Source: Proteiniclasticum aestuarii
GTDB lineage: Bacteria; Bacillota; Clostridia; Clostridiales; Clostridiaceae
Length of the DNA stretch: 64,000 bases
Direction of reading: 5' to 3'
Assembly (NCBI RefSeq): GCF_017368455.1
Contig: NZ_JAFNJU010000010.1
Location: 100,106-164,105, forward strand
Shown here: positions 18,184-27,036 of the stretch, piece after piece
Layout of the letters: each line of letters starts with the position of its first letter
Position numbering within the stretch: the stretch's first letter is position 1
Made by a program: the position numbers and the translations under genes
Notes under the pieces: generated by a model
Told to the model about the DNA's origin: nothing
The model's database searches: none
Seen by the model: the letters and a program-made list of their open reading frames with translations, nothing else

Positions 18184-19536
18184 TTATCCGATGATGAAGG
18201 TGGTGATGGAGTTGTCCGGCAGATTGATGTTCAGCCCTTCCCCGTCCACCACGAGAGAAAGTTCAGCGATGAACCCTTCATTCTGCGCAACCACCACAAT
18301 CCTGCCATCAGGGTTTCTGAATGCCACCGCATGGACGTCTTCCTTGGTCACACTGATTTCCAGTCTTCTTGCCCCCACAGCGATGTATTTCGAGAAATGA
18401 CCGATATAATAATAGGAATTGTTGTAGATGAGCTTCTCCGTGTTCCGGTCATACATGATGGGCGCTTCACAGTAATTGTAGACATGATTGGGCCCTCCGA
18501 TCTCATTCAGAACCAGGTTCCAGTCGATCCATCCTCTGCTCCAGTTGTTGAAGTCACCCATGATATTGCGGCCGTATCGCTCCCCGTTGGACCAGGAACC
18601 GAGATATCCGTTATGCACCGCATTCTCGGATGTGGTGGTCAGTTCCACGCAGCCTTCCGTAAACAGAATATGTTTATCCGGAAACATGTTGTGGAGCGCC
18701 GTGAGATTTTCGAATGCCTCGCTCACATACCAGTGATTGCCGACACCCCACACATACTGGGCTGCCTCCAGGTCCGACAGCACCACTGCCCCTCGCTCCA
18801 CCAGAACATCCCTGTTGTGATCCCACACAATGATCTTTGTGTCAGGGTGGGTTGCACTTATAACAGGACCCAGATGGTGCTTCACAAAATCACGTTCTTC
18901 TTCCGCTGTGTATATACAGGAATCCCAGGTCTGGGTGGCCAGAGGCTCATTCTGGACACTGACGGCCCAGATGCCGATTCCACGCTTTTTCATTTCTTCG
19001 ATGTATCGGGCATAATATTTCGCCCAGATATCAGCGAACTGCGGCAGGAGCTTTCCACCGTAATTCATTTCCCCGGTATCCTTCATGTACCCCGGAGGAC
19101 TCCACGGAGAAGCAAGAAGCTTCAGAGGTTCTTCCGCATGTCTCATGGCATCCCTGATCATGGGCACAACCCATCTGTCCTCTCTTGAAAGATCGAAAGT
19201 GCTCAGATCCTGATCCCCTTCTTCCACATAGGTATAGTTTTCCAGCGAAAAATCACTGGAGTTGATGTGCACTCTTCCCAGAACATACCCGAGCCCTTCC
19301 AACTTTGAAAAATAGGCACGAAGAGCTTCCTCCCGAACCGTTTCAGGAGCTTCAGACAGGGTGAAGGCAGCTGATTCCGTAAACGCGCCACCGAAACCCA
19401 TGAATTCCTGATATTCCACCCTGCTGTTCACGGCAATTACGGGTCTTTTCGGATCATAATGACCCGTTTCTCTTTCGGGCAGAGTTTTCCAGAATTTCAG
19501 ATCTCTCTTCTCGGACCTGATTGCTTTGACTTTCAT
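18184..19536 (-). CDS. GH30 family glycoside hydrolase, cytoplasmic
   Basis: A 450-residue retaining glycosidase of family GH30, which includes glucosylceramidases, beta-1,6-glucanases and beta-xylosidases. GFGGAFTESAA (47-57) is the family hallmark, the acid/base is E197 in SVQNEPLA and the nucleophile E294 in ILFTEGCVE. There is no signal peptide, so it acts on imported sugar. The start overlaps the stop of the upstream phosphorylase gene by four bases (ATGA), and GGAGGAATCACT precedes it. Pairing with GH-Q phosphorylases suggests removal of side-chain or terminal beta-glucosyl residues; the linkage is not predictable here. Confidence 0.92.
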   Translation of the reverse strand: MKVKAIRSEKRDLKFWKTLPERETGHYDPKRPVIAVNSRVEYQEFMGFGGAFTESAAFTLSEAPETVREEALRAYFSKLEGLGYVLGRVHINSSDFSLENYTYVEEGDQDLSTFDLSREDRWVVPMIRDAMRHAEEPLKLLASPWSPPGYMKDTGEMNYGGKLLPQFADIWAKYYARYIEEMKKRGIGIWAVSVQNEPLATQTWDSCIYTAEEERDFVKHHLGPVISATHPDTKIIVWDHNRDVLVERGAVVLSDLEAAQYVWGVGNHWYVSEAFENLTALHNMFPDKHILFTEGCVELTTTSENAVHNGYLGSWSNGERYGRNIMGDFNNWSRGWIDWNLVLNEIGGPNHVYNYCEAPIMYDRNTEKLIYNNSYYYIGHFSKYIAVGARRLEISVTKEDVHAVAFRNPDGRIVVVAQNEGFIAELSLVVDGEGLNINLPDNSITTFIIG

Positions 19537-22500
19537 AGTGATTCCTCCTTCAACTTGTATATCATGATGATCTGTTTCACCTCACGGTCTCTCACTTTCT
19601 GCGCCAGATCTCCACAGATGCATGCATATGCTTTTCCGTCCACCTTGTAGTGATCGATGCACACCCGCTCTGAATAGGTGGGCAGCCCGGTGTCATTTTC
19701 TATGATGAACTCCATGTCGGATAGAAGCGTGGTCGTAACCCTTCCATCCACAAAGAAATCCGCCCCGAGAATCGGCTCCGGTGAGAAACACAGTTCGCCG
19801 CTGAAGGTGAACAAGGATTTCCCGAACATCATATGCTGCCAGATGCTGAGCATCTCCGCTGTGGACCCGCTGAGCCTGGACACAAATCCCTGCCCATGCA
19901 GTTTACTGTTGGGATTCAGACTGCTGGCAATGAAGCTGGAGTTTTCCAGCGTGGATCGCCCATAGACTTCAGGATCCATGAAACAGACCAGATTCGTTCT
20001 GATTTCCTCGAAGAACAGATCCGGAAGCCCTCCTTTCAGAAGTCCCAGAAGATACTTGTAGGTCATGTGCAGAAAATTGCTCTCCCTTTCCAGCCAACCT
20101 GGGGTGAACGCTCTGATTCTACCGGTCTCATAGCTCATATCCTCCAGCGATGCACTGGTCCTGTAGGTTTTCAGGACCGGATCATACATACCTGAATTTC
20201 TTATGCGGTGATGCAGAGCTCTGTTTTCCTCTGCCGTCCCGATCTTCAGGAATCTTGCAGGACCCTCCAGAAAAAACGGGACCTTCTCCAGTTCAAAGCC
20301 CTTGACACGAACCCTCTGCAGTCCGTAAGGAGTCTTTCCTTCCAGCACTTCATAATCCGTAACCTTATAGATGAGATAGGTGGGAAGCACGCCCTCATGG
20401 AGGGTTTTCGCCCGGTTGATTCCATCCATAAGAACCCCCTCCAGCCTTTCCAGAAACTGGCCGGCTTCCTTCGCATCCACAAGGACTTCATTTCCGCCGA
20501 TGTCCTCTCTGATCTTTTCCCTGAAGTCCTCTCGCAGAGAAGTCAACGCATCCCATCTTTCAAACAGTGACATCTCCCTGGAAAGCACCTCAGTGATCCG
20601 ACTGTAGAGATGATGACTGACATCAAGGAGACGCACCGGTCTTGTCAGATTCTCCCTCAGGAACCTGACCACCCTCACCAGTTCCACGGTCTCACTCATC
20701 CCTGATCCGAACAGTCCTGGAAGACCGTTCATGGCATCATTCCACCCGGGTCTGTCCGCTTCCATTTCCACGCCCATGCCGAAAGGATCCAGGGTCGTGA
20801 ACTTGATCATCACATGATGCAGGAGCTTCTGTGCGAGACTCACTTTGTAGATTTCTCCCCCGACACGCTTCCAGTTTGACTGCTCGAATCGGCTAGAATG
20901 CTCTTCCTCCTCTATGGCGCCATATTGCCTGATGACCCCATTTTCCGTTCGTCCGTATTTTTCGCGTCTGGGCAGAACATGGACCGGACTGTCGTAGTAC
21001 CGATAGGTTTCATCTTCGAACAGCATCTCCTCGATCCGGTCAGGGTAGACGCTCCGATAACTTTCAACTAGATCGAAATTGTATGTCCAGTGATCGGACC
21101 AGTACCCTTCCCCATAGACGGCTTCAATGTGCTGCTCCGCTTCTTCCAGAAGACGATCCATGAATGCGTCCTCGCCGATATCAAGCCTGATCCCCTCCAG
21201 AAGAATCTTCATGGATACATTGCCCGGCGTGAATTTGCCGGAAAGAACCTCTCTCAGTTTCTCCTGCCCTTCAAGGACATATTTTCCCATCAGCACCTCC
21301 ATCGCAGATGCTTCTATGGTGAACGTGGTACCCTGAACCCCCAGGGGATTGTATCCGTCCAGCTGCAGGAGATTCATGAACATCTTCACATTGAACAGTC
21401 CTGCCTCCGGCGTAAAAAGCACATCACTTCGTCTGTTCTGATTCACATCCCTGAAGTTTCCGTTTCCCTGAGAATAGAACTCAGGCGCGAGAGAGAAGAA
21501 GTTGTAATCCCGTTCAGGATCCCCGTGCTTTCTGGAGAACACGTGGTAGACCTTTCTCTGGTCCCCCTCTCCGAATACCAGCGGAAACCCGCCTCGCAAG
21601 GTATTATCCAGAAAATTCTGCTTCAGATAGGCATCAAAGACCGGATAGGCTGACTCCGTTCGGATCACATTCACCAGTTCATCGAGGACCTCCTCCGCTT
21701 CTTCACGTTTACGGGAAATGTATGCTGTTTTCGTGAAAGCCTTGGCTTTCTCATTGATGATTTCCACATCGGAAACACTGCCAATGATGGTATGGATGTT
21801 AAGATGCTCCCCGGCTTCAAGCTTTTTCGATACGGGAGAGAACCCGCAAGGCACTTTATTGACCAGCACCTGATTCTTGAGATCCAACTCTTCCAGGCTA
21901 TGGCTTTCCATCGTTGTCGGCACTGACAAGGACGTGTCATAGCCGAAGATTTTCTCCAGATCCACAATGGGAGGGATCAGCTGCCCGTCCTCCATGAAGG
22001 AAAGGTAGAAATGCCCTTTCTGAACCATGGATATTTCGGCATCGTCTCCACTGGAAGCTCTGAATTTATAGAACGGAATATGGTGGTCCATGTTTTCCAC
22101 GCCCATCCAGGAAACCATGAGATTCGACATGTTCTTAAAGGTTTCATTGGTGGTGCCCGAAGGGAGGATATTCGCAATCCCGTCCACAACTTCCAGGATT
22201 CTTGCAGCTCCGTCATTCACGATCTCCACTTCTCTGACAAGCCCTGCCACCGGCTCATTGGTTAGCCCGAAATAGGTGACTCGGTAGGTGATCTTTCGGG
22301 TTTCATTGATTTCCTCGATGGTGAAATGCCCCTGGGCGATGAACATGGTTCTCTTCACCACATCACGACTGCCTGGAGCAAAAGGTTCGTAGACTTCCCC
22401 ATCCACCTTCACGAAACTGCGGAACCCGTATCGGTCCACATACTGATAGCTGGTGTTGGCGGGAAAAAACTCCTGGATCGGTTCGTTTTTGTCTCTTAGC

Positions 22501-22652
22501 CCGAAACTGGTGATGCCCTGCCCGCGATTCGCGTAATATACCCATAAAGGGATGCCTCGGATACCCGCAATCCCTGGAAGAAAACTGGAAAAGGGTTTCC
22601 TTTTATCGTAATTTTCTATGACAAATTCTTTGTCCTTATAATAATATCCCAT
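19533..22652 (-). CDS. Clan GH-Q (GH94-like) glycoside phosphorylase, 1039 aa
   Basis: A second large cytoplasmic phosphorylase-like protein, only distantly similar to the 1146-residue one. An N-terminal sugar-binding beta-sandwich (about 1-300) precedes a helical barrel with GNFRDVNQNRRSDV (398-411), GYWSDHW (516-522) and ADRPGWNDAMNGLPG (632-646); D639 is the predicted general acid. The family transfers a terminal glucosyl residue from a beta-glucan to phosphate, yielding glucose 1-phosphate and saving ATP. AGGAGG precedes the ATG. It is the first gene of a unit with GH30, behind its own operator-controlled promoter. The glucan linkage cannot be assigned. Confidence 0.85.
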   Translation of the reverse strand: MGYYYKDKEFVIENYDKRKPFSSFLPGIAGIRGIPLWVYYANRGQGITSFGLRDKNEPIQEFFPANTSYQYVDRYGFRSFVKVDGEVYEPFAPGSRDVVKRTMFIAQGHFTIEEINETRKITYRVTYFGLTNEPVAGLVREVEIVNDGAARILEVVDGIANILPSGTTNETFKNMSNLMVSWMGVENMDHHIPFYKFRASSGDDAEISMVQKGHFYLSFMEDGQLIPPIVDLEKIFGYDTSLSVPTTMESHSLEELDLKNQVLVNKVPCGFSPVSKKLEAGEHLNIHTIIGSVSDVEIINEKAKAFTKTAYISRKREEAEEVLDELVNVIRTESAYPVFDAYLKQNFLDNTLRGGFPLVFGEGDQRKVYHVFSRKHGDPERDYNFFSLAPEFYSQGNGNFRDVNQNRRSDVLFTPEAGLFNVKMFMNLLQLDGYNPLGVQGTTFTIEASAMEVLMGKYVLEGQEKLREVLSGKFTPGNVSMKILLEGIRLDIGEDAFMDRLLEEAEQHIEAVYGEGYWSDHWTYNFDLVESYRSVYPDRIEEMLFEDETYRYYDSPVHVLPRREKYGRTENGVIRQYGAIEEEEHSSRFEQSNWKRVGGEIYKVSLAQKLLHHVMIKFTTLDPFGMGVEMEADRPGWNDAMNGLPGLFGSGMSETVELVRVVRFLRENLTRPVRLLDVSHHLYSRITEVLSREMSLFERWDALTSLREDFREKIREDIGGNEVLVDAKEAGQFLERLEGVLMDGINRAKTLHEGVLPTYLIYKVTDYEVLEGKTPYGLQRVRVKGFELEKVPFFLEGPARFLKIGTAEENRALHHRIRNSGMYDPVLKTYRTSASLEDMSYETGRIRAFTPGWLERESNFLHMTYKYLLGLLKGGLPDLFFEEIRTNLVCFMDPEVYGRSTLENSSFIASSLNPNSKLHGQGFVSRLSGSTAEMLSIWQHMMFGKSLFTFSGELCFSPEPILGADFFVDGRVTTTLLSDMEFIIENDTGLPTYSERVCIDHYKVDGKAYACICGDLAQKVRDREVKQIIMIYKLKEESL

Positions 22653-22731
22653 AGTTCCTCCTGTTGAACAGTGATTTAAGAATGCCGATTTCGCTTACAC
22701 TCCATATCTTTTTTCGATAATAACTATTTAC

Positions 22732-22780
22732 GAAATCGGTTTCGCTTAGTCTATGATAGCATAGGAATTCCATTAAGCAA
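22732..22780 (-). promoter_or_regulatory. Promoter and operator of the phosphorylase-GH30 unit
   Basis: Minus strand TTGCTT (22775-22780), 16 bases, TATCAT (22753-22758) with an extended TGC. The palindrome GAAACCGATTTC (22732-22743) lies over the expected start site. A degenerate copy, GAAATCGGCATT, lies at about 22680-22691. Confidence 0.75.
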
Positions 22781-22860
22781 ATACAAGAATCTGTGAAATC
22801 AGTTTTTATTCACCGATTTTCTCCGTTCTGATATTACACCTGCCCTTTTTCTTACAACGC

Positions 22861-22887
22861 AAAAAAAAGACCTGATTTGTTCAGATC
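22861..22887 (-). terminator. Terminator after the lacI-family gene
   Basis: AGATCTGA / TCAGGTCT stem with one G-U pair, 5-base loop and an 8-base U run on the minus strand. Confidence 0.9.
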
Positions 22888-22913
22888 TCTTCTCACGGAC
22901 TGATCGTCCAGTC

Positions 22914-23924
22914 TTATTTTGTTGATTCCCGAATGACCAGTTCAACCGGTACGCGTTTCACGATGCCGGGCGTACTCTCTATTTCATGATTGATGAGTGC
23001 AATCAGATGCTTGGCCGCTTCTCTGCCGATTTTCACCTTGTCCTGAGCGATGGTCGTCAGGGCAGGCGAGGTGTATTTCGTCAGCTCGATGTTGTCAAAT
23101 CCTACAACACATACATCTTCAGGAACCTTGTACCCCAGCTCCTTCAGCGCCCTGATGGCACCAAGAGCGATGTCGTCACTGGCAGCATAGATGGCATCCG
23201 GAACGCCGCCATACTGGCTGACCAGCTGGTACAAAGCATTCTTACCGCTGTTGAAATCATAGTTGTTGGCTTCAATAATGAGCTTTTCATCGATTTCAAC
23301 TCCGGCTTTGGTTAATACATCTCTGTAGGCATCGATACGTTCCTGGGCCGCAAAGGATCTCATGGGTCCTGCTATATGGGCAATATTCTTCGCCCCCTTC
23401 AGTCTCAGATAGTTCAGCACCATCCTTGTTCCCTGGTAGTTGTCCGAAATGATCGTCGGCACGTTCAGGACGCCATTATCCACCGTCACGATGGGAATGC
23501 CGCTTTCTGTAAGCTCTTTGAGATTGACATCATCCACATCCACCGTCACGATGAATACCCCATCCACATTCTTGTATTTGCACCATTCGAGATAGCTCAG
23601 TGACTGATGTCCCACTTTCTTGGAAACAAAGGTCACTTCATAGCCCAGGTCCTCCACATAGGTCTTGAAAGCCTCCAGCACACCACCGAAAAAGTGATGC
23701 TCCAGACCGATGTTCAGATCCTCGCTGAAGAGAATCCCAATGGACCAGCTGTTCTTTGTCGCAAGCTGTCTTGCGTTTGAGTTCGGAACATATCCCATGA
23801 GCTTCGCAATCGCTATGATCTCTTCTTTTCGCTTCTTGCTGATTGTCGAGGAATTGTTCAGTGCCTTGGACACCGTACTGGATGAACAACCCGCTTTCTT
23901 TGCAATATCGTATATCGTCACCAT
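22914..23924 (-). CDS. LacI/GalR family transcriptional regulator
   Basis: A 336-residue repressor. The N-terminal helix-turn-helix (TIYDIAKKAGCSSSTVSKAL, residues 3-22) and hinge helix (NSNARQLATKNS) are followed by a periplasmic-binding-protein-like ligand domain with GVFIVTVDVDD and VCVVGFDN. It is encoded immediately upstream of the phosphorylase/GH30/ABC genes, and three LacI-type palindromes occur at their promoters, so it most likely represses this locus until an imported or derived sugar binds. A possible autoregulatory site, GAAACTGTTTC, lies in its own leader. An AGGGAGATAG site precedes the ATG. Confidence 0.93.
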   Translation of the reverse strand: MVTIYDIAKKAGCSSSTVSKALNNSSTISKKRKEEIIAIAKLMGYVPNSNARQLATKNSWSIGILFSEDLNIGLEHHFFGGVLEAFKTYVEDLGYEVTFVSKKVGHQSLSYLEWCKYKNVDGVFIVTVDVDDVNLKELTESGIPIVTVDNGVLNVPTIISDNYQGTRMVLNYLRLKGAKNIAHIAGPMRSFAAQERIDAYRDVLTKAGVEIDEKLIIEANNYDFNSGKNALYQLVSQYGGVPDAIYAASDDIALGAIRALKELGYKVPEDVCVVGFDNIELTKYTSPALTTIAQDKVKIGREAAKHLIALINHEIESTPGIVKRVPVELVIRESTK

Positions 23925-23984
23925 TCTTCTATCTCCCTGTTCTTGAGTAAAATCCGTTTCCCTATGGAACTGTTCTGCTTTTCA

Positions 23985-23995
23985 GAAACAGTTTC
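23985..23995. promoter_or_regulatory. Operator-like inverted repeat in the lacI leader
   Basis: GAAAC-A-GTTTC has the same half-sites as the operators at 17891 and 22732 but with an odd centre. It overlaps a small imperfect hairpin (CTGTTCTG / CAGAAACAG) and lies about 20 bases past the -10 box, consistent with autorepression. Confidence 0.45.
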
Positions 23996-24015
23996 AGTTT
24001 TTTGTCTTCTTAGCA

Positions 24016-24044
24016 ATTCTACACCAGAATTCACATTTCTTCAA
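24016..24044 (-). promoter_or_regulatory. Promoter of the lacI-family gene
   Basis: Minus strand TTGAAG (24039-24044), 17 bases, TAGAAT (24016-24021). Confidence 0.65.
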
Positions 24045-24109
24045 TCATCCCAATCCATTCCGCTTCTCGAATTTCATCAATAACCCCGGAAACCGGAATT
24101 TTACAGCTG

Positions 24110-24146
24110 AAAAAAGGGATGCAGCCTGATTCAACCTGCCACATCC
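24110..24146 (-). terminator. Probable terminator after the zinc-ribbon gene
   Basis: An imperfect stem (GGATG ... CATCC with internal G-U pairs) followed by CTTTTTT on the minus strand, 13 bases past the stop codon. Confidence 0.55.
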
Positions 24147-24158
24147 TTGACTGACTCC

Positions 24159-24620
24159 TTACATTTCCTTCCCGCAGCTTTTGCAGTACCTGGCATCTTC
24201 TTCATTCAGTTCTCTGCAATGCCTGCATCGGACTCTGATTTCAGCCTTTTCTTCCCCCGACTTCTTCAGCACCTCCACTTCCTTCAAGGCATCACTGATC
24301 ATCCCGCCTGCCGCGGAGGTGTAGGGATTCAGGTCCTCTCTGGCCTTCTCGGGATCCAGCACAAGACCTGACCCCGCAGCGCCTTTCGCCCCTAGATTCA
24401 TGACGAATCCCCCTGCTCCTATAAGAATGAACCCGATGAACCCGTTCTTCATGAATCCGAAGTCGGGTTCCACCATACCGCTTCCTCCGATCCCCGTAAA
24501 CGCATAGTAGAATACGGATAAGAACAGCACCACCCCGATGGCACTCATGCCCATACCGATATAGTACAGACCTTTTCTTTCACCTGATATTTTTCTAGGA
24601 TCTTTCTTGTTCATGTCCAT
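24159..24620 (-). CDS. Membrane protein with C-terminal zinc ribbon
   Basis: A 153-residue protein of unknown role. Two transmembrane helices (about residues 18-42 and 57-80) enclose a short glycine-rich loop, and the cytoplasmic C-terminus ends in a zinc-ribbon CRHCRELNEEDARYCKSC (two CxxC pairs). A GGAGGG site fits the first ATG. It follows the aminotransferase gene by 22 bases and is probably co-transcribed, but nothing links the functions. Similar small zinc-ribbon membrane proteins are common in Clostridia and uncharacterised. Confidence 0.75.
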   Translation of the reverse strand: MDMNKKDPRKISGERKGLYYIGMGMSAIGVVLFLSVFYYAFTGIGGSGMVEPDFGFMKNGFIGFILIGAGGFVMNLGAKGAAGSGLVLDPEKAREDLNPYTSAAGGMISDALKEVEVLKKSGEEKAEIRVRCRHCRELNEEDARYCKSCGKEM

Positions 24621-24642
24621 GGATTTCCCTCCAACTGATCTT

Positions 24643-25749
24643 CTATTTTCCCGTTTCCATTTCTTTCAGAACTTCCTTGTAGGCCTTCATGAATCCTCTG
24701 TTGTTCTCCATGGTGGAGATGGTGACACGGATATGTCCCGGAATGCCTAAGAAGCCGCCAGGTCTTATGATATAGCCCTTCTTCATGAGTCTTCGGAAGA
24801 TCTCCATATCATCTTTCTTTGTATCCCAGAGGATGAAGTTCGTATCGGATACCACAAAGGGCAGTCCCATTTTTTCGAGCTCCCGGTAGAAGAAATGTTT
24901 GCCTTCCGTATTCCTTTCAATGACTTCCTTCAGAAACGCCTGGTCTCTGAGCGCAGCCACCGCCGCTTCCTGAGCGAAGAGGTTCACATCAAAGGGATCC
25001 ACCACGCGATAGAAGTACCCCACAAGCTCCGGATCCGCAAAACCGTAGCCCACACGAAGACCGGCCATGCCGTAGGCCTTGGAGAAGGTTCTGAGCACAA
25101 TGAGATTCTTATGGTCATCCAGATACTCCAGCGCATCGAAATAGTCTTCTCTTGTGACATACTCCCGGTACGCCTCATCCATGATGACAAGGATGTCACT
25201 ACTCACCTTGGCGATGAACGCTTCAAAATCCGCCTTCCCGAAGGACGAACCCGTGGGATTGTTCGGATTGCAGAGGTAGATGATCTTGGTCTTCTCCGTG
25301 ATGGCCTTTTCCATGGCATCCAGGTTCAGCACCAGTTTCTCCATATCGGTCTTCACCACCACAGCCCCCATGAGCTTCGCATTGTCCTCGTATCGGGAGA
25401 AGGAATGCTCTCCCATGATGATTTCGTCTCCTCTGCTCAGCATGGTGGAAGAAATGACCTTGATGAGAGAATCGGAACCTCCGCCTACAAAGATCTCCTC
25501 CATGGGTCTCCCGGTCATCTGAGACAGTTCCTGTCTCAGTCCGAAGGATCCGGAATCCGGATAAAGGCTCACATCCTCGCAGGTTCTAAGAATCGCTTCC
25601 TTCACCATCGGACTGGCTCCGAAGGGATTCTCATTGGATGCCATTTTCACCACGGTTTCGATCCCCAGCTCCCTCTTCACTTCAGATATGGGTTTCCCCG
25701 CCACATATCTCTTCATGTTCTTTATTTCTTCCCGTATTCTATAATTCAT
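24643..25749 (-). CDS. hisC: Histidinol-phosphate/aromatic aminotransferase (HisC-like)
   Basis: A PLP-dependent class II aminotransferase, 368 residues, that exchanges the amino group between histidinol phosphate (or aromatic 2-oxo acids) and glutamate/2-oxoglutarate. Visible motifs are SNENPFGASP near the N-terminus, NPNNPTGS, MDEAYREYV, and FSKAYGMAGLRVGY, whose lysine binds PLP. An upstream in-frame extension to 25845 is rejected: AGGGGG sits just before the ATG at 25749 and the extension has no homology-like features. No other histidine genes are nearby, so it may serve aromatic amino acid transamination instead. Confidence 0.88.
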   Translation of the reverse strand: MNYRIREEIKNMKRYVAGKPISEVKRELGIETVVKMASNENPFGASPMVKEAILRTCEDVSLYPDSGSFGLRQELSQMTGRPMEEIFVGGGSDSLIKVISSTMLSRGDEIIMGEHSFSRYEDNAKLMGAVVVKTDMEKLVLNLDAMEKAITEKTKIIYLCNPNNPTGSSFGKADFEAFIAKVSSDILVIMDEAYREYVTREDYFDALEYLDDHKNLIVLRTFSKAYGMAGLRVGYGFADPELVGYFYRVVDPFDVNLFAQEAAVAALRDQAFLKEVIERNTEGKHFFYRELEKMGLPFVVSDTNFILWDTKKDDMEIFRRLMKKGYIIRPGGFLGIPGHIRVTISTMENNRGFMKAYKEVLKEMETGK

Positions 25750-25779
25750 GTTTTCCCCCTTATGAAATCGTATACTCTG

Positions 25780-25808
25780 ATGATACCCCATGCAGATGGG
25801 CCAATCAA
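25780..25808 (-). promoter_or_regulatory. hisC promoter with dyad in the spacer
   Basis: Minus strand TTGATT (25803-25808), 17 bases, TATCAT (25780-25785). The spacer contains the inverted repeat CCCAT-CTGC-ATGGG, a possible operator. Confidence 0.65.
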
Positions 25809-25843
25809 GGAAATCCTGCCCGCAAGCAGTACAGAAATAAGGC

Positions 25844-25875
25844 AAAAAAAGAAAGAGAAACTATCCTGTCTCTCT
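25844..25875 (-). terminator. Terminator after murB
   Basis: An 8-bp stem (AGAGAGAC / GTTTCTCT with one G-U), 6-base loop, then TTCTTTTTTT on the minus strand. Confidence 0.8.
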
Positions 25876-25891
25876 TCCATAAAATTCAATT

Positions 25892-26821
25892 CTAGATGAT
25901 ATCCTGTTTGTCTTCTCCCACAATGAGCACTTCCGTGCAAAGCTCCACATGGAACTTATCCATCACCGTGGACTGGATATAACTGATGAGATCCAGCACA
26001 TCCTTGGCCTCCGCATGATCCTTGTTGATGACGAATCCACTGTGCTTCTCGGAAACCTGAGCACCACCGATCTGGTATCCTTTGAGGCCCGCATCCTGAA
26101 TCAGTTTACCCGCATAATGTCCAGTGGGTCTTTTGAACGTGCTGCCGGCAGATGGAAATTCCAGAGGCTGTCTGTCTTCTCTTCTATGGGTCAGATCATC
26201 CACCTTCGCTTTGATTTCTTCCTTGCTGCCAGCTTCCAGCACAATCTTCGCATCCAGAACCACATAGCCGTTGGTTTTCACCGCCGACGTCCTGTAGCCC
26301 AGTTCCAGCTCATCTCTCTTCAGTGTGAGCACTTTCAGATCCGGTGTCATGACGCGAACGCTGTCCAGAACAAAAGACATCTCCCCGTCATAGGCTCCTG
26401 CATTCATGAATACAGCTCCGCCCAAGGTCCCCGGAATGCCGCATGCGAACTCAAACCCGCTGAGACCATGCTCATAGGCGATTCCAGAAATATCTTCAAG
26501 AAGTGCACCGCATTCTGCTGTGATGATTTCTCCCTCTACAGAGATTCTATTGATCATTTCGGTCTTTATGACAATCCCTCGGATGCCACCGTCTTTTACA
26601 AGCAGGTTGGACCCATTCCCGATGAGGAAAGTGGGGATGTTGTTTTTTCTGACATAATGAATCACCTTGATCAGCTTTTCCACCGATTGGGGAATCACAA
26701 GAATATCCGCAGTACCGCCGATTTCAAACCAGGTGTGGTTCTTCATGGGTTCGTCCAGTAGAATTTCCTCCTTGTTGAGGAATGATGCCAATTCATCATA
26801 GGCATTCAAATATCTATTCAT
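25892..26821 (-). CDS. murB: UDP-N-acetylenolpyruvoylglucosamine reductase
   Basis: MurB reduces UDP-GlcNAc-enolpyruvate to UDP-MurNAc with NADPH and FAD, a cytoplasmic step of peptidoglycan synthesis. The 309-residue protein has the FAD-binding fold (LIGNGSNLLVKDGG, FACGIPGTLGGAVFMNAGAY) and the active-site loop FPSAGSTFKRP with the proton-donating serine, as in type II (Gram-positive) MurB. A TTG at 26827 is in frame but lies only two bases from AAGGAG; the ATG at 26821, eight bases away, is preferred. A terminator follows the gene. Confidence 0.96.
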   Translation of the reverse strand: MNRYLNAYDELASFLNKEEILLDEPMKNHTWFEIGGTADILVIPQSVEKLIKVIHYVRKNNIPTFLIGNGSNLLVKDGGIRGIVIKTEMINRISVEGEIITAECGALLEDISGIAYEHGLSGFEFACGIPGTLGGAVFMNAGAYDGEMSFVLDSVRVMTPDLKVLTLKRDELELGYRTSAVKTNGYVVLDAKIVLEAGSKEEIKAKVDDLTHRREDRQPLEFPSAGSTFKRPTGHYAGKLIQDAGLKGYQIGGAQVSEKHSGFVINKDHAEAKDVLDLISYIQSTVMDKFHVELCTEVLIVGEDKQDII

Positions 26822-26855
26822 TCTCAATGCTCCTTAAACTTAATTCCATCTATGC

Positions 26856-26861
26856 ATTATA
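26856..26861 (-). promoter_or_regulatory. Putative murB -10 box
   Basis: TATAAT on the minus strand about 35 bases upstream of murB; the matching -35 (TTTATT, 17 bases away) is weak. Confidence 0.4.
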
Positions 26862-27036
26862 CACAATAGGACGAAATAAATAAATAGGCATTATGTGAAA
26901 GTCTTGCTGAAGTGCATCCTTAGCCCCACAATATCTGCAAATTTATCCTTATCATTACTATAATACATGATTTTAACAGAATGGTTAAGGAAAGATTACT
27001 GATTTCCTAAGAAAAACCCTAGGAGCTTTGTTTCCA

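Noticed and set aside
18103..19188. A 361-codon plus-strand frame opposite the GH30 gene
   Set aside because: Begins in the control region and runs antisense to GH30 catalytic motifs; no ribosome site.
25749..25845. N-terminal CxxC extension of the HisC-like protein
   Set aside because: The 32 extra residues start before the promoter's expected transcript start and a correct ribosome site marks the ATG at 25749.
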